Positions 36,948 to 46,703 are shown, counted from the first letter of the stretch. The stretch: 64,000 bases of DNA from Borborobacter arsenicus (GCF_003934165.1 NZ_RKST01000006.1:248001-312000); one strand, 5' to 3'. A program made the numbers and translations. Notes: generated from the letters alone by a model not told the origin.

Positions 36948-39900
36948 TCGTCGCCACCCGCATCCTGCGGATTGTCGCCGCCGGCCGACCATTCGAGCAC
37001 GCGGGCGAGATGGTCGTAGTCGCCGTCGGTTTCGCCCTCGCGAAACGGCAGGGCGCGCGACAGATAGCCCGTATCCGCCTTGTTATAGTGCTCAAGCAGC
37101 ACTTCCAGCCTTTGCCAGGCTTCCTCCGACAGGTCGTCGGCGCTGCGCGGCTTGCGGTTGAGCTCCAGGATCGATTCCTCGATCACTTCGCCATTCGGCT
37201 TGAAGCGGATGAAGGCCAGTTGCGATGGCTCGGCCCGCCCCAAGGCACGAAACGCGCCGCGCTTGAGCAACGCGCCTTCGAGCGCCAGTTGCGGTGCAAG
37301 CAGCGTGTGCGCCTGCGCCTTGGAGGGCGAGGCGCCGGTCTTGTAGTCAAGCACATCGGCCATGTCGCCCGGCAGCATGTCGATACGGTCGGCATAGCCG
37401 GACAAGGTGACATCGCTGTTGCCGACCGGCGTCTTTTCCGCCCGTTCTTCCGGGTGCCGGCTTTTGACCAGCGGCGCACGCAGGCGCTCCCAATCGATGA
37501 TCTCGCCGGCGAGTTTTTCAAAGCGCGGCCACCACACCGCTTCCACATCGGCGGGCAAGGCTGCCTCGGCGAAACAGGCGCGGCCTGCCTCAAGCAGGGC
37601 TTCGGTCGCGCTTGGATCGAGCGGATCGATGCCGGATGCCGAAAAGCGGTGCATGATGGCATGGAACAGCGTGCCCCGCTCGGCCGCACCCGGATCGCGC
37701 ATCAGCGGATCGAGCGGCATCAGGCCAAGGATCCGTCTTGCGTAGATCGCATAGGGGTCGCGCCGCAGCGTCTCGATCTCGGTCACGGAAAAATGCCGTG
37801 GCCGCGCCGCCAGCGGCGGCACCGGTTGCGGCCGCGCAGCAAAGGGAACTTGCGGGCCTATATCGAGGCCACGCGCCCAATGCAGCAATTCGTCGCCGCG
37901 CCGGCGCATCGTCTCTGCCTGCTCAGGCCCGATAAAGGTCAAGATGCGCTGCAGCCAGCGGGAGGGCACGGCCGGCGCATCTCCCGACCTTGCCGACCGG
38001 GCAAGGATAACCTTGCCCATGCCCATGGCCATCTGGAAATCATGCGCCGATTGGCCGATCCGCCGCTCCGGCGGCTCGAGATCGAGCCCAGTCTTCATTA
38101 CCCGCGACATGAAGCGATCGGCCTCTGCCTTGCGCGGCCAGGTGCCCTCGTTCAGCCCGCCGATGACGATGGTGCCGACAGTCATCAGGCGCGCTTCCAG
38201 TGCGCCCCAGATCGACACACGGCTGTCGCCGCCATGCGAGGGCTTGACCGTCTCGGTTGCGATCAGCGCCTCCATGACGTCCGGCCACTCGTCTACGTCG
38301 AATGATAACGCCGCGGTAGAGGCCACCAGCCCGCGCAGGAACTCGGCCAGCTTGGCGCCGGCATCGCCGGCATAGAGCTCTTCCAGGCTGCCGTCTTCGC
38401 CGCGCCCGAGCGCTTCCAGCGCAACGACGGTGGCATGCAGGATTTCCGCGAGTTCGACAGATTGGCGATTGCTGAATGCGGCAAGCGGGGCCAACGCATC
38501 ATGCAGATGCGCAATTACCAGCCGCGCTTCCTCGATCCGTCGCACCGTCATGCGAGCAAACCAGAAGGGCGCGCGGCGGTCTTCTGCCAGAGCTTCCAGC
38601 CGCGTCTCAAACAGCGCGGCAATACCCGCCAGGCCGGGCCGGCCGGTGCCGCCCCGAAGCGCGACCAGTTCGACTGTCTCGGCAGCCCTTCGCACCAGCG
38701 CCCGGTTCAACCCCAGGCAAAGCAGCGGGTGTTTCAGCAGCGCCATGATGGCGACCGGATCGCCGGGCCGGAACATGGCCTGCAACAGCAGCCGCAGCAG
38801 CGAGCCGGACGGCGTATTGGCAAGCGGCGTGCCGCCCGAATCGTCAGCCTGGATGCCGAAGCGCAGCAGCTCGGTGGAAACCCGTCGCGCAAGATTCCGG
38901 TCGCTGGTGACCAGGGCTGCGGTTTCCTGCGGCGCTTCCACCGCCCGGCGCAAGGCAATGGCGATCGCCACCGCCTCGTCACGCTCATTGGCAGCCTCGA
39001 TCAGAGATGCATTCGCAAATGCCTGCTCCAGCGCTTGGCCACTCGTGCCCGCGCGCAGCCCGGCCCAGTCATCGGTCGCTTCGGCCGGCAGCAATGCCTG
39101 CCCGACGGTCAGTGCGCGCAAGGCCAGCGACGGGGCAACCGTACCCATCTCCTCCACGTCAGCCCGCAACAGCCCGATCTTCTGCAACAGCCTGGCGAGA
39201 CCATATTGCGGATGGCCGAGAAGCGCCGGCGCCGGCATCGGCTCGGTGATGGCGGACCAAGCGCGCTCATCCATCCGCGTATCGAGCCCGGGCAGAACCA
39301 CCGCGCCGCGCGGCAGACCGGCAATGGTGGCGAGCAGCTCGGCGGTTGCGGGAATGGAGCCGGTCGAGCCGGCGGCGATCACCGGACCGGCCGGCGGATT
39401 TTGGCGCAAGCGCTCCGCCTCCAGCCGGATCAGAGCGCTGCGATGCACAGCGGGGTTGGAGCAGCCACGTTCGGCCAGCAACGTTGGCCAGTTGCTGGTA
39501 ACGATTTCAAGAAAATCCAGCGTCACCTGCCACCAGCCGGCAAGATCGCCGGAAACAAGTTCGCCAAGCTTGCCCCAATCCGAACCCTCGGTCTCGATCT
39601 CGTCCATCAAGCTGGCAAGATCTCGCGCCAGCCACAGCGAATCCGAGGTCGAGGCCGGCACGACGATCTCCTCCTCGAACAGCGCAGCGACATGGGAAGG
39701 AAGGCGGCTCTTCCAACGCCTGACCAGCGGGGCCAGCAACAGCAGCCGATCGATGGGCGCGATCGGCGGGGCGAGTTCCAATTCAACCGCGCCCCCCGGT
39801 GCAAAAGCAGCTTCCGCTTCGTCGAACTCACCCAGCGGGCGGATCATCGGCAATATGGCCGAGCGGCCTCCGGCCTTGTCCACGAACACGCCGCGCAATT

Positions 39901-40075
39901 CGCGAGCGGCACGGCGCGTCGGCACATAGATGGTGACATCGGCGAGAGCCGTCGGGTCGTCACTGCCGGAAAAATCGGGAATGAGACGACCGGCCAGCAA
40001 TTCGTCTGCAAGTGTGGGCAGGAAGGCCGCGCCGACCGGCACCGAGAATACTCTTGGCAGCCGCCGCTCGGTCAT
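36944..40075 (-). CDS. addB: Double-strand break repair protein AddB
   Basis: The 1043-residue partner of AddA is of the alphaproteobacterial AddB type, with an inactive helicase-like fold and a C-terminal nuclease domain of the PD-(D/E)XK type (MADVLDYKTGASPSKAQ near residue 895, preceded by a conserved GTLFHAIMHRF near residue 775). No Walker A motif is apparent at the N-terminus (RVFSVPVGAAFLPTLADEL), as in other alphaproteobacterial AddB. The ATG at 40075 overlaps the stop of the murU gene, and its TGA overlaps the addA start, so murU-addB-addA form one translationally coupled unit. Confidence 0.93.
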   Translation of the reverse strand: MTERRLPRVFSVPVGAAFLPTLADELLAGRLIPDFSGSDDPTALADVTIYVPTRRAARELRGVFVDKAGGRSAILPMIRPLGEFDEAEAAFAPGGAVELELAPPIAPIDRLLLLAPLVRRWKSRLPSHVAALFEEEIVVPASTSDSLWLARDLASLMDEIETEGSDWGKLGELVSGDLAGWWQVTLDFLEIVTSNWPTLLAERGCSNPAVHRSALIRLEAERLRQNPPAGPVIAAGSTGSIPATAELLATIAGLPRGAVVLPGLDTRMDERAWSAITEPMPAPALLGHPQYGLARLLQKIGLLRADVEEMGTVAPSLALRALTVGQALLPAEATDDWAGLRAGTSGQALEQAFANASLIEAANERDEAVAIAIALRRAVEAPQETAALVTSDRNLARRVSTELLRFGIQADDSGGTPLANTPSGSLLRLLLQAMFRPGDPVAIMALLKHPLLCLGLNRALVRRAAETVELVALRGGTGRPGLAGIAALFETRLEALAEDRRAPFWFARMTVRRIEEARLVIAHLHDALAPLAAFSNRQSVELAEILHATVVALEALGRGEDGSLEELYAGDAGAKLAEFLRGLVASTAALSFDVDEWPDVMEALIATETVKPSHGGDSRVSIWGALEARLMTVGTIVIGGLNEGTWPRKAEADRFMSRVMKTGLDLEPPERRIGQSAHDFQMAMGMGKVILARSARSGDAPAVPSRWLQRILTFIGPEQAETMRRRGDELLHWARGLDIGPQVPFAARPQPVPPLAARPRHFSVTEIETLRRDPYAIYARRILGLMPLDPLMRDPGAAERGTLFHAIMHRFSASGIDPLDPSATEALLEAGRACFAEAALPADVEAVWWPRFEKLAGEIIDWERLRAPLVKSRHPEERAEKTPVGNSDVTLSGYADRIDMLPGDMADVLDYKTGASPSKAQAHTLLAPQLALEGALLKRGAFRALGRAEPSQLAFIRFKPNGEVIEESILELNRKPRSADDLSEEAWQRLEVLLEHYNKADTGYLSRALPFREGETDGDYDHLARVLEWSAGGDNPQDAGGDE

Positions 40076-40806
40076 ACCGCTTGCGCCAAGGCGTCGGCGA
40101 CCGCGGCTTCGGCAGGCGCAAGCGCATCCGGTGTGCCGACGGTGATCCAGCGCCCTTCCATCGCCATGCCATGCAGCCGCCCCGCCGCGATGGCCCGGTC
40201 AAAATAGAGGTTTAGCGAGTGCGGCATGGCCGTCGCTTCGGCGAATATCCGCGGATGGAGGATCGCAGCCCCCGCATAGATCAACCCCGCCGGATCGCCC
40301 AGGGCACGAGCCAGTGTACCGTCCGCCTTCAGGAGGAAATCGGTTGTGCCGCTATGGCCCGTCGCGCTGGCCGGATCGGCAAGCATCAGCAGGACATCCA
40401 TCCGCGTTTCGTCCCAGGCAAGCGCCAGTCTTTTGAGGTTCGGCGTGCCGGCATCGATCCAGAATGTATCGGCATTGATTATGTAGAACGGCTTTTGCCC
40501 CAGCATGGGCAAGGCCTTGACGATGCCGCCGGCCGAATCCAGCAGGCCTTCGCTCTCGTCCGAAATCACGGTTTCCGGTTTCCGGCGGCTGGCGAGATGG
40601 GCGACGATCTGCTCAGGGAAGTAATGGACGTTGACGACTGCCTTGGTAACACCCGCCACCGCGAGGCTGTCCAGGCCCCAGTCCAGCAGCGTCTTGCCGG
40701 CAACCCTGACCAACGGCTTGGGCATGGTGTCGGTGATCGGCCGCATGCGCTTGCCAAGCCCCGCGGCCAGCACCATCGCTATTCCTGGCGTCGTCTGCGC
40801 GGTCAA
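40072..40806 (-). CDS. murU: Nucleotidyltransferase, probable MurNAc-1-phosphate uridylyltransferase MurU
   Basis: This 244-residue sugar-nucleotide pyrophosphorylase has the signature VLAAGLGKRMRPITDTMPKP at residues about 12-31 and the metal-binding INADTFW near residue 109. The length and lack of a hexapeptide domain match Pseudomonas MurU, which makes UDP-MurNAc from MurNAc-1-P and UTP in peptidoglycan recycling. The upstream gene encodes a TsaE protein fused to an AmgK-like kinase, which would make the MurNAc-1-P substrate, so context supports this over a mannose-1-P guanylyltransferase. It is coupled to addB by a four-base overlap and separated from the fusion gene by a dispersed repeat. 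Confidence 0.82.
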   Translation of the reverse strand: MTAQTTPGIAMVLAAGLGKRMRPITDTMPKPLVRVAGKTLLDWGLDSLAVAGVTKAVVNVHYFPEQIVAHLASRRKPETVISDESEGLLDSAGGIVKALPMLGQKPFYIINADTFWIDAGTPNLKRLALAWDETRMDVLLMLADPASATGHSGTTDFLLKADGTLARALGDPAGLIYAGAAILHPRIFAEATAMPHSLNLYFDRAIAAGRLHGMAMEGRWITVGTPDALAPAEAAVADALAQAV

Positions 40807-40821
40807 ATTCCTTACCCCCGG

Positions 40822-40925
40822 TCAGAGCGTGATGACTCTTCTTCGAATCGTCATCACACTCTATCTCTTTGTTTGAGCGTGATCTTTTCCGAAAACCGGC
40901 TTCCACTTTTCGGGATCATGCTCGA
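40822..40925. repeat. Composite dispersed rhizobial palindrome overlapping the tsaE-amgK 3' end
   Basis: Two adjoining palindromic units typical of Hyphomicrobiales intergenic DNA. The first, 40824-40858, has GAGCGTGATGA and TCATCACACTC ends. The second, 40875-40925, has GAGCGTGATC and GATCATGCTC ends around GAAAACCGG/CCACTTTTCGGG. The minus-strand gene ending at 40861 reads through the second unit, and its stop codon lies between the two units. Confidence 0.88.
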
Positions 40926-42426
40926 GCCCATGACGTTGGTAGAAATCGCGCAGCGGCGCAAGGGCCGGATGGGCGAGCGCCCGGCCGAGATAGTCGCGGA
41001 TGCGCGGCAGATGCTTCAGATAGCCGGGCTTGCCGTCGCGCCGGTCGAGGCGGATGAAGATGCCCAGTATCTTCGAATTGCGCTGCGCGGCCATGATCGC
41101 AAAGGCTTCGGCAAAGGCTTCGGCATCGAAGGGCCCCGCAGCGCTGCGGGCAGCGATATAGGCTTCGAGCGTCGTCGCTTCGATCTCTAGCGGGACGGTG
41201 ACCCGTGCATCCATGGCAAGCGAGGCGACGTCATAGGCCGAAGGCCCGATCAGCGCATCCTGGAAATCGATGATGCCGCAGCGGTCATGGCCGATCCTGT
41301 CGGCCCGCCAGATGATGTTGGGCGAGTGGAAATCACGCAGGACTATGCTTTTCTCGGCCGCTTCCAGCCGGTCGAACAAGGCCTCCCAAACCTGCCGGAA
41401 ACCGGCGCGCACGGTTTCGTCGGCCTGGCGCCCGGTCATGGCCGGGAAATACCAGTCGAGCAGCAGTTCGACCTCGATCATCATGGCATCGCGGTCGAAA
41501 TCCGGCACCTCGTGGAAAACGCCTGCCGCCAGTTCGATACGGCTCGGCCACTGCCTGCCGTGAATGGCAGCGAGCAATTCGGCAGCCGCCGCATATCGGG
41601 TGGCCACAGGTTCGCCGGCAGCCAGGAAATGCTCCGTACCGAGATGTTCCATCAGCAGGAAACCGTTCTCGATATCCTGCGCGTCAATCGTGGGAACCGA
41701 GACGCCGCCCTCGTGCAGCGCGCCGTCGATCGCCACAAAGGCCGCGACGGTCTGTGCCGTATGAGCAATCTCGGCATAGGATTTCCCGTCGCGGATGACC
41801 GGACCAAGCACCAGGCGGGGCGAATTCATCAGCACGCGCGGTTGTTCGCCTGGGCGGGTCACGATCTCATAGGAGCGGGCCGAAGCATCGCCAATGAAAT
41901 GCGTACGCGCCGCAGCGCCCCATCCGGACCGGGTCAGAAAGTCGCGAATGGCAAAGCTGCGGGCAATCCGCGCTTCGACTTCGGCCGGCGCGGTGATCCG
42001 GGCAAGACGACCATCATCTTGCTCCAGAAGTTCGATGCGGGCAGCGGATTCAGGCAGGCGATCGCCGGCTTTCTCCGGCCACTCGACCAGCACCGCCCCC
42101 TGCTCCAGCATCTCGTCGAAGCCGAGTTCATCCAGCTCGGCGGGCGAGGACAAGCGATATAGATCGAAATGATGAACGGGAAAGCGCGCCTCATAGGACT
42201 GGACCAGCGTGAAGGTCGGGCTCGGCACCTCCAGATCGGCATCGTCCGCCAAGGTCCGGATCAGGCTGCGTGCCAGCGTCGATTTGCCGGCACCGAGATC
42301 ACCATGCAGCGCAAGCACGTCGCCGGGCCTCAGTGCAAGCGCCAGATCCTGTCCCAGCATCGCGGTTGCGGCTTCGTCGGGCAGAAAGCGCTCCAGGGTG
42401 GAAGCGGTCATCCTCGTATCATCCAA
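40861..42426 (-). CDS. TsaE-AmgK fusion: tRNA t6A ATPase joined to aminoglycoside-phosphotransferase-like sugar kinase
   Basis: The 521-residue protein has two domains. Residues 1-155 are TsaE, the ATPase for the threonylcarbamoyl-adenosine modification of tRNA (P-loop HGDLGAGKST at 41-50, then VPSPTFTLVQSY and HFDLYRL). Residues 160-500 are an APH-fold kinase like AmgK, with catalytic Asp365 in VLRDFHSPNIIW and metal-binding Asp388 in GIIDFQDA. AmgK phosphorylates MurNAc and GlcNAc at C1, and the next gene is MurU-like. Residues about 502-521 (EHDPEKWKPVFGKDHAQTKR) are encoded by a dispersed repeat, so the natural C-terminus has been replaced or lengthened. An ATG at 42411 is an alternative start. 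It follows divL by 25 bases. Confidence 0.9.
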   Translation of the reverse strand: MDDTRMTASTLERFLPDEAATAMLGQDLALALRPGDVLALHGDLGAGKSTLARSLIRTLADDADLEVPSPTFTLVQSYEARFPVHHFDLYRLSSPAELDELGFDEMLEQGAVLVEWPEKAGDRLPESAARIELLEQDDGRLARITAPAEVEARIARSFAIRDFLTRSGWGAAARTHFIGDASARSYEIVTRPGEQPRVLMNSPRLVLGPVIRDGKSYAEIAHTAQTVAAFVAIDGALHEGGVSVPTIDAQDIENGFLLMEHLGTEHFLAAGEPVATRYAAAAELLAAIHGRQWPSRIELAAGVFHEVPDFDRDAMMIEVELLLDWYFPAMTGRQADETVRAGFRQVWEALFDRLEAAEKSIVLRDFHSPNIIWRADRIGHDRCGIIDFQDALIGPSAYDVASLAMDARVTVPLEIEATTLEAYIAARSAAGPFDAEAFAEAFAIMAAQRNSKILGIFIRLDRRDGKPGYLKHLPRIRDYLGRALAHPALAPLRDFYQRHGLEHDPEKWKPVFGKDHAQTKR

Positions 42427-42451
42427 CAGGGCCTGCCGAAATCAAGCGCCG

Positions 42452-45016
42452 TCACTCGGCGGCGGCGCGCGTGCCGGACGGCGCCAGCGGAAACTGGCAT
42501 ATCACGGTCGTGCCCTGATCCCTGCCCGAGACGATCCGCACCGTACCGCCATGCAGTTCCACGAAGCTCTTGACGATCGACAGGCCAAGGCCCGCACCTC
42601 GCCGCCTGCCGCCATTCGTGCGCGGCTCGAACCGCTTGAACACCGTGTCCAGTATTTCCGGCGGCATTCCCGGCCCGTCGTCATGAACCGAGAACTCGAC
42701 GCCCGCAGCCGCCTGCCGGCATGACAATGAGATCGTGCTTTGTTCGGGCGCGTAATTGGCTGCATTGCTGAGCAGATTATACAGGATCTGGCGGATGCGG
42801 GTCTCGTCGCCATGGAAGGCCTTTGGAGCCTCGGCGGCATCGATCGCCAGCCTTATCCCGTGCTCCTCCAGCCGATCGGATACCAGCTCGGCCGCTGCCG
42901 CGATGGTCTGGTCGACACGGACTTCGGCAATCTCCAGCTCCATGATCCCGGCATCCACCGTCGCCAGATCGAGAATGTCGTTGACGATGGTCAGAAGCAC
43001 CGCAGACGACGAGCCGATATGGCCAAGATATTCGCGCTGGCGCGGCGCCAGCGGCCCTGTCGCAGGCAGCGACAGCAGTTCGGCAAAGCCGATAATATTG
43101 GTCAGAGGCGAGCGCAGTTCATAGGATACGTGCTGGACGAAGTCGTTCTTGAGCTGGTCTGCCTTTTCCAGCGCCTCGTTCTTGTCCTTCAGCGCCCGCT
43201 CCACATTGACGCTGTCGGTGACGTCAACGAAGGTCGTCATCACCTGGCCATTGGGCAGATGCACGATGGCGTAGCGCAAGACCGTGCCGTTGTTCAGTTC
43301 CGTCTGGCCCTGGCCGTCGCGACGCTCGTCGTCAAAACCGGTGACGGCGGCAACGAAGCCACCCCAGGGGCTGTCCTTTGCGACCGCATCACATTGCTTG
43401 CGAATGACCGAGATATGGGTATTCGGCTCGACGAATTGCGCAGAAAGGCCCCAAAGTGTCGTGAATGCCGGATTGGACAGACGAATGCGCCCATCCGGCC
43501 CGAACACGACAACGCCTTCGGTCAGATTGTCGAGGGTTTCGCCCTGCACCCGCACGGCGGTGTTGTAGCGGCTTTCGAGATCGATGCGCTCGGTCAGGTT
43601 CTCGAAGACCCAGGTCACGCCGCCGGTCGGCTGCGGATTGGCGATGACACGCAGCGTGCGGCCGTCGGGCAGATGCCACCAATGTTCCTGCGATTCGACC
43701 GCACGATAGGCGCCGAGCAGGTTTTCCTTCCAGCGGCGCCATTCGGGCTGCTCGGCGATTTTTCCCTCGCTGCGCAGCCGGTCGAGCAGCAGGGCATTGT
43801 CGGGAGCGCTCTCCAGGAAGGCCGTGTCGAGGTCCCAAAGCTTCTGAAAGGCCTGGTTGAAGAAGCCGAGCTTTTCCTGCGCATCGAAAATCGCCACCGC
43901 GGTGGTGAGCTGATTGAGCGTATCGGCGTGGCTGCGAAGCGTGTGCTCATGCACCTCGCGCAATCCCTCCGCACCGCTCATGTCGAGCGCGATGCCGGCC
44001 GAACCATCGCCGCTGGCAAAGTCGGTTACCGCAAACACCTTTCGATCGCCGCCGATGACGGTGGAAAGATCCTGCTTGAAGATCGGGCCCGCAAGGCGCT
44101 GCTGTTCGATCTTTTCACGCGCCGCACTGCCGAGAAACTCCTTGCCGTCCCGGACAGCTTCTTCACTGTCCGACGCCGCGACCGCCTGTGCATAGGCGCG
44201 ATTGACCCACTGCAGGCGGCCATCGGCCGTGCGGATCCAGAACGGCATGTCGAGCGCATCGATGAGCCCCAGAATGGTTTCATGATCCGCCGATAGCTGC
44301 TGGTTCTCCAGCCGCAGCCGCGCCTGGCTTCGCTGTGTTTCCGACAGCGAGACAAAGCGCAAAATGACATGGAACGGGCTTTTTCGCCCCTGGGCTTCAA
44401 GCGGCGCCCCGCTCCGCGTTTCCACCACCAGATCGAAGGCGGTGCCTCTTTCGCGAAGTCCGGTCAACGCATGATCGAGGGCGGCGGCCGAGCGCGGCAT
44501 CAGCCATCGTCCAAAAGCAAGAAAGGCCGAGCGGTCTTCAGGCGCCCCTGCTTCGGCGGGCAGCGACCCCAGAAGCTCGGGCTTCTCTTTCTCGCGCGCC
44601 CAGACCACCAGGCGCTGGTCGCGCAGATTGAGAAGCGCATCCGACCGCTGTTGCGCGGCGTTGAGATCGGCGACGCGCGCGCGCAGATCGACATTCTCGG
44701 CGGCTGTCCGGGCCCGCTCGCGGATCATCACGATCGCCGAGAGAAGGGCCGCACCAAGGACGCCGACAAATACCGCAAGCTGCATGACTTCGACGGTGCC
44801 GACAGACAGGCCGGCCCGGTCTGCCACGCCCTGGGCGATGGCGATATCGGCGAAAAGCAGGCCGGAGAGCGATGTCGCCGCGAAAAATCCGCGCGTCCTG
44901 CGTCGCCACGGCCGCAGCAACGCCTGCCGGTTGGACAGGGTCACCGCCCTGTCGCCCGAATCCTCGTGGCCTCCGGAAACGGCCTGTCCCGCGCGGAGCG
45001 GGTTGTCCCCCGGCAT
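42452..45016 (-). CDS. divL: DivL-type PAS sensor kinase with tyrosine at the phosphoacceptor site
   Basis: The 854-residue protein has hydrophobic segments at about 44-62 and 77-98, several PAS-like domains between about 240 and 605 (including DMPFWIRTADGRLQWVNRAY), a DHp helix and a kinase ATPase domain. The H-box reads HVSYELRSPLTNI: tyrosine 632 replaces the histidine, the hallmark of Caulobacter DivL, which acts in cell-cycle control with DivK and CckA. ATPase motifs are complete (LYNLLSNAANYA, DDGPGMP, GAGLGLSIVKSF). The ATG at 45016 has GAGAGGAAAAGGAC upstream. The adjoining TsaE gene matches the divL neighbourhood I remember from other alphaproteobacteria. Function is by homology. Confidence 0.87.
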   Translation of the reverse strand: MPGDNPLRAGQAVSGGHEDSGDRAVTLSNRQALLRPWRRRTRGFFAATSLSGLLFADIAIAQGVADRAGLSVGTVEVMQLAVFVGVLGAALLSAIVMIRERARTAAENVDLRARVADLNAAQQRSDALLNLRDQRLVVWAREKEKPELLGSLPAEAGAPEDRSAFLAFGRWLMPRSAAALDHALTGLRERGTAFDLVVETRSGAPLEAQGRKSPFHVILRFVSLSETQRSQARLRLENQQLSADHETILGLIDALDMPFWIRTADGRLQWVNRAYAQAVAASDSEEAVRDGKEFLGSAAREKIEQQRLAGPIFKQDLSTVIGGDRKVFAVTDFASGDGSAGIALDMSGAEGLREVHEHTLRSHADTLNQLTTAVAIFDAQEKLGFFNQAFQKLWDLDTAFLESAPDNALLLDRLRSEGKIAEQPEWRRWKENLLGAYRAVESQEHWWHLPDGRTLRVIANPQPTGGVTWVFENLTERIDLESRYNTAVRVQGETLDNLTEGVVVFGPDGRIRLSNPAFTTLWGLSAQFVEPNTHISVIRKQCDAVAKDSPWGGFVAAVTGFDDERRDGQGQTELNNGTVLRYAIVHLPNGQVMTTFVDVTDSVNVERALKDKNEALEKADQLKNDFVQHVSYELRSPLTNIIGFAELLSLPATGPLAPRQREYLGHIGSSSAVLLTIVNDILDLATVDAGIMELEIAEVRVDQTIAAAAELVSDRLEEHGIRLAIDAAEAPKAFHGDETRIRQILYNLLSNAANYAPEQSTISLSCRQAAAGVEFSVHDDGPGMPPEILDTVFKRFEPRTNGGRRRGAGLGLSIVKSFVELHGGTVRIVSGRDQGTTVICQFPLAPSGTRAAAE

Positions 45017-45241
45017 GTCCTTTTCCTCTCCGCCGCCTGGAGCGGCGGACTTTCAACTGGAATAGCGCCGCCGCTCTGTCATCTGCTCACACATCGGATC
45101 GCCTGGTTGCGCTACCGATGCCCTTGCCGCAAGCAGCCCTGGTTCCCGCTTCCCGGTCCCCACCCACGAAGCCCAAAGCGTTGCGAATCACGGCACCATA
45201 GCCGTTGCACGAATCGTCGTGAAGAAGCTCGCGCGGCAAAA

Positions 45242-45273
45242 AGAAAACCGGGCGAAAAGTCAATCGCCCGGCC
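45242..45273 (-). terminator. Terminator after ahcY
   Basis: On the minus strand CCGGGCGA and TCGCCCGG pair as an eight-base stem with an eight-base loop, followed by TTTTCTTTTT. It lies about 30 bases after the ahcY stop at 45303. The rest of the 286-base gap to divL (45017-45302) shows nothing else I can support except the divL leader. Confidence 0.85.
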
Positions 45274-45302
45274 TCAACATCTAGTATATTGGTTAATGAA
45301 AA

Positions 45303-46703
45303 TTAATACCTGTAGTGATCCGGCTTGAATGGCCCTTGCGAGGTCACGCCGATATAGGCGGCCTGCTCGTCGCTCAGTTCCGTCAGCTTGGCACCGAGCT
45401 TGTCGAGATGCAGCCGCGCGACCTTTTCGTCGAGATGCTTGGGCAGCACATAGACCTGATTCTCATAGGCACCAGGCTTGGTCCAAAGCTCGATCTGGGC
45501 CAGCACCTGATTGGTGAAGGAAGCCGACATGACGAAGCTCGGATGCCCGGTCGCATTGCCGAGATTGAGCAGCCGGCCTTCCGAAAGCAGGATCATGCGC
45601 TTGCCGTCCGGGAAGGAGATCATGTCGACCTGGGGCTTGATATTGGTCCATTTAAGGTTACGCAGCGCGGCGACCTGAATCTCATTGTCGAAATGGCCGA
45701 TATTGCCGACGATGACCATGTCCTTCATCTGGCGCATATGGTCGAGGGTGATGACGTCCTTGTTGCCGGTGGTGGTGATGACGATGTCGGCACTCGAGGC
45801 CGCGTCTTCCAGCGTGACCACCTCATAGCCATCCATAGCGGCCTGAAGCGCGCAGATCGGATCGACCTCGGTCACCTTCACGCGCGCGCCGGCACCACGC
45901 AGCGAAGCAGATGAACCCTTGCCGACGTCGCCATAACCGCAGACCACGGCGACCTTGCCGGCCATCATCGTGTCGGTCGCGCGTCGAATTCCGTCGACCA
46001 GGGATTCCTTGCAGCCATATTTGTTGTCGAATTTCGACTTGGTGACACTGTCATTGACGTTGATGGCCGGGAAGGGCAGCAGGCCCTTCTTCTGCAGCTG
46101 ATAGAGGCGATTGACACCGGTCGTGGTCTCCTCAGTGACGCCGCGGATCGCTTCCCGCTGCCTGGTAAAGAAGCCGGGCGTCGCCGCCATGCGCTTCCTG
46201 ATCTGCGCAAACAGGATTTCCTCTTCCTCGCTGCCCGGATTGGACAGCACGTCCTCACCTGCTTCGGCACGGGCACCGATCAGGATATACATGGTGGCGT
46301 CGCCGCCATCATCCAGGATCATGTTCGACGTGCCGCCATCGGCCCACTGGAATATGCGATCCGTGTACTGCCAGTATTCCTCCAGCGTCTCGCCCTTGAC
46401 GGCAAAGACCGGGATATCGCCGGCCGCAATCGCGGCCGCGGCGTGGTCCTGCGTGGAAAAGATATTGCACGAAGCCCAGCGGATTTCGGCGCCGAGCGCC
46501 TTCAGGGTTTCGATCAGCACAGCCGTCTGGATGGTCATATGCAGCGAGCCGCTGATGCGCGCGCCCTTCAGCGGCTGGCTTGCCGCAAACTCGGCCCGGC
46601 AGGCCATCAGCCCCGGCATTTCGGTCTCGGCGATTTCGATTTCCTTGCGGCCCCAATCGGCGAGCGAAAGGTCGGCGACGATATAATCCTTGCTACCTGA
46701 CAT
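45303..46703 (-). CDS. ahcY: S-adenosylhomocysteine hydrolase
   Basis: The 466-residue enzyme splits S-adenosylhomocysteine into adenosine and homocysteine, relieving product inhibition of methyltransferases. The NAD-binding motif [11 protein letters not shown] lies near residue 258, and the C-terminus ends PFKPDHYRY, as in the family, where the tail completes the NAD site of a neighbouring subunit. The ATG at 46703 begins [18 protein letters not shown] and has GGAG upstream. Two dyads lie in the 164-base gap before it. A rho-independent terminator follows. It is downstream of the hprK-EIIA-HPr genes on the same strand. Confidence 0.97.
   Translation of the reverse strand: MSGSKDYIVADLSLADWGRKEIEIAETEMPGLMACRAEFAASQPLKGARISGSLHMTIQTAVLIETLKALGAEIRWASCNIFSTQDHAAAAIAAGDIPVFAVKGETLEEYWQYTDRIFQWADGGTSNMILDDGGDATMYILIGARAEAGEDVLSNPGSEEEEILFAQIRKRMAATPGFFTRQREAIRGVTEETTTGVNRLYQLQKKGLLPFPAINVNDSVTKSKFDNKYGCKESLVDGIRRATDTMMAGKVAVVCGYGDVGKGSSASLRGAGARVKVTEVDPICALQAAMDGYEVVTLEDAASSADIVITTTGNKDVITLDHMRQMKDMVIVGNIGHFDNEIQVAALRNLKWTNIKPQVDMISFPDGKRMILLSEGRLLNLGNATGHPSFVMSASFTNQVLAQIELWTKPGAYENQVYVLPKHLDEKVARLHLDKLGAKLTELSDEQAAYIGVTSQGPFKPDHYRY

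Noticed and set aside
38435-40207. 590-codon plus-strand open frame opposite addB
   Set aside because: Antisense of addB and murU, no domain, no start context.
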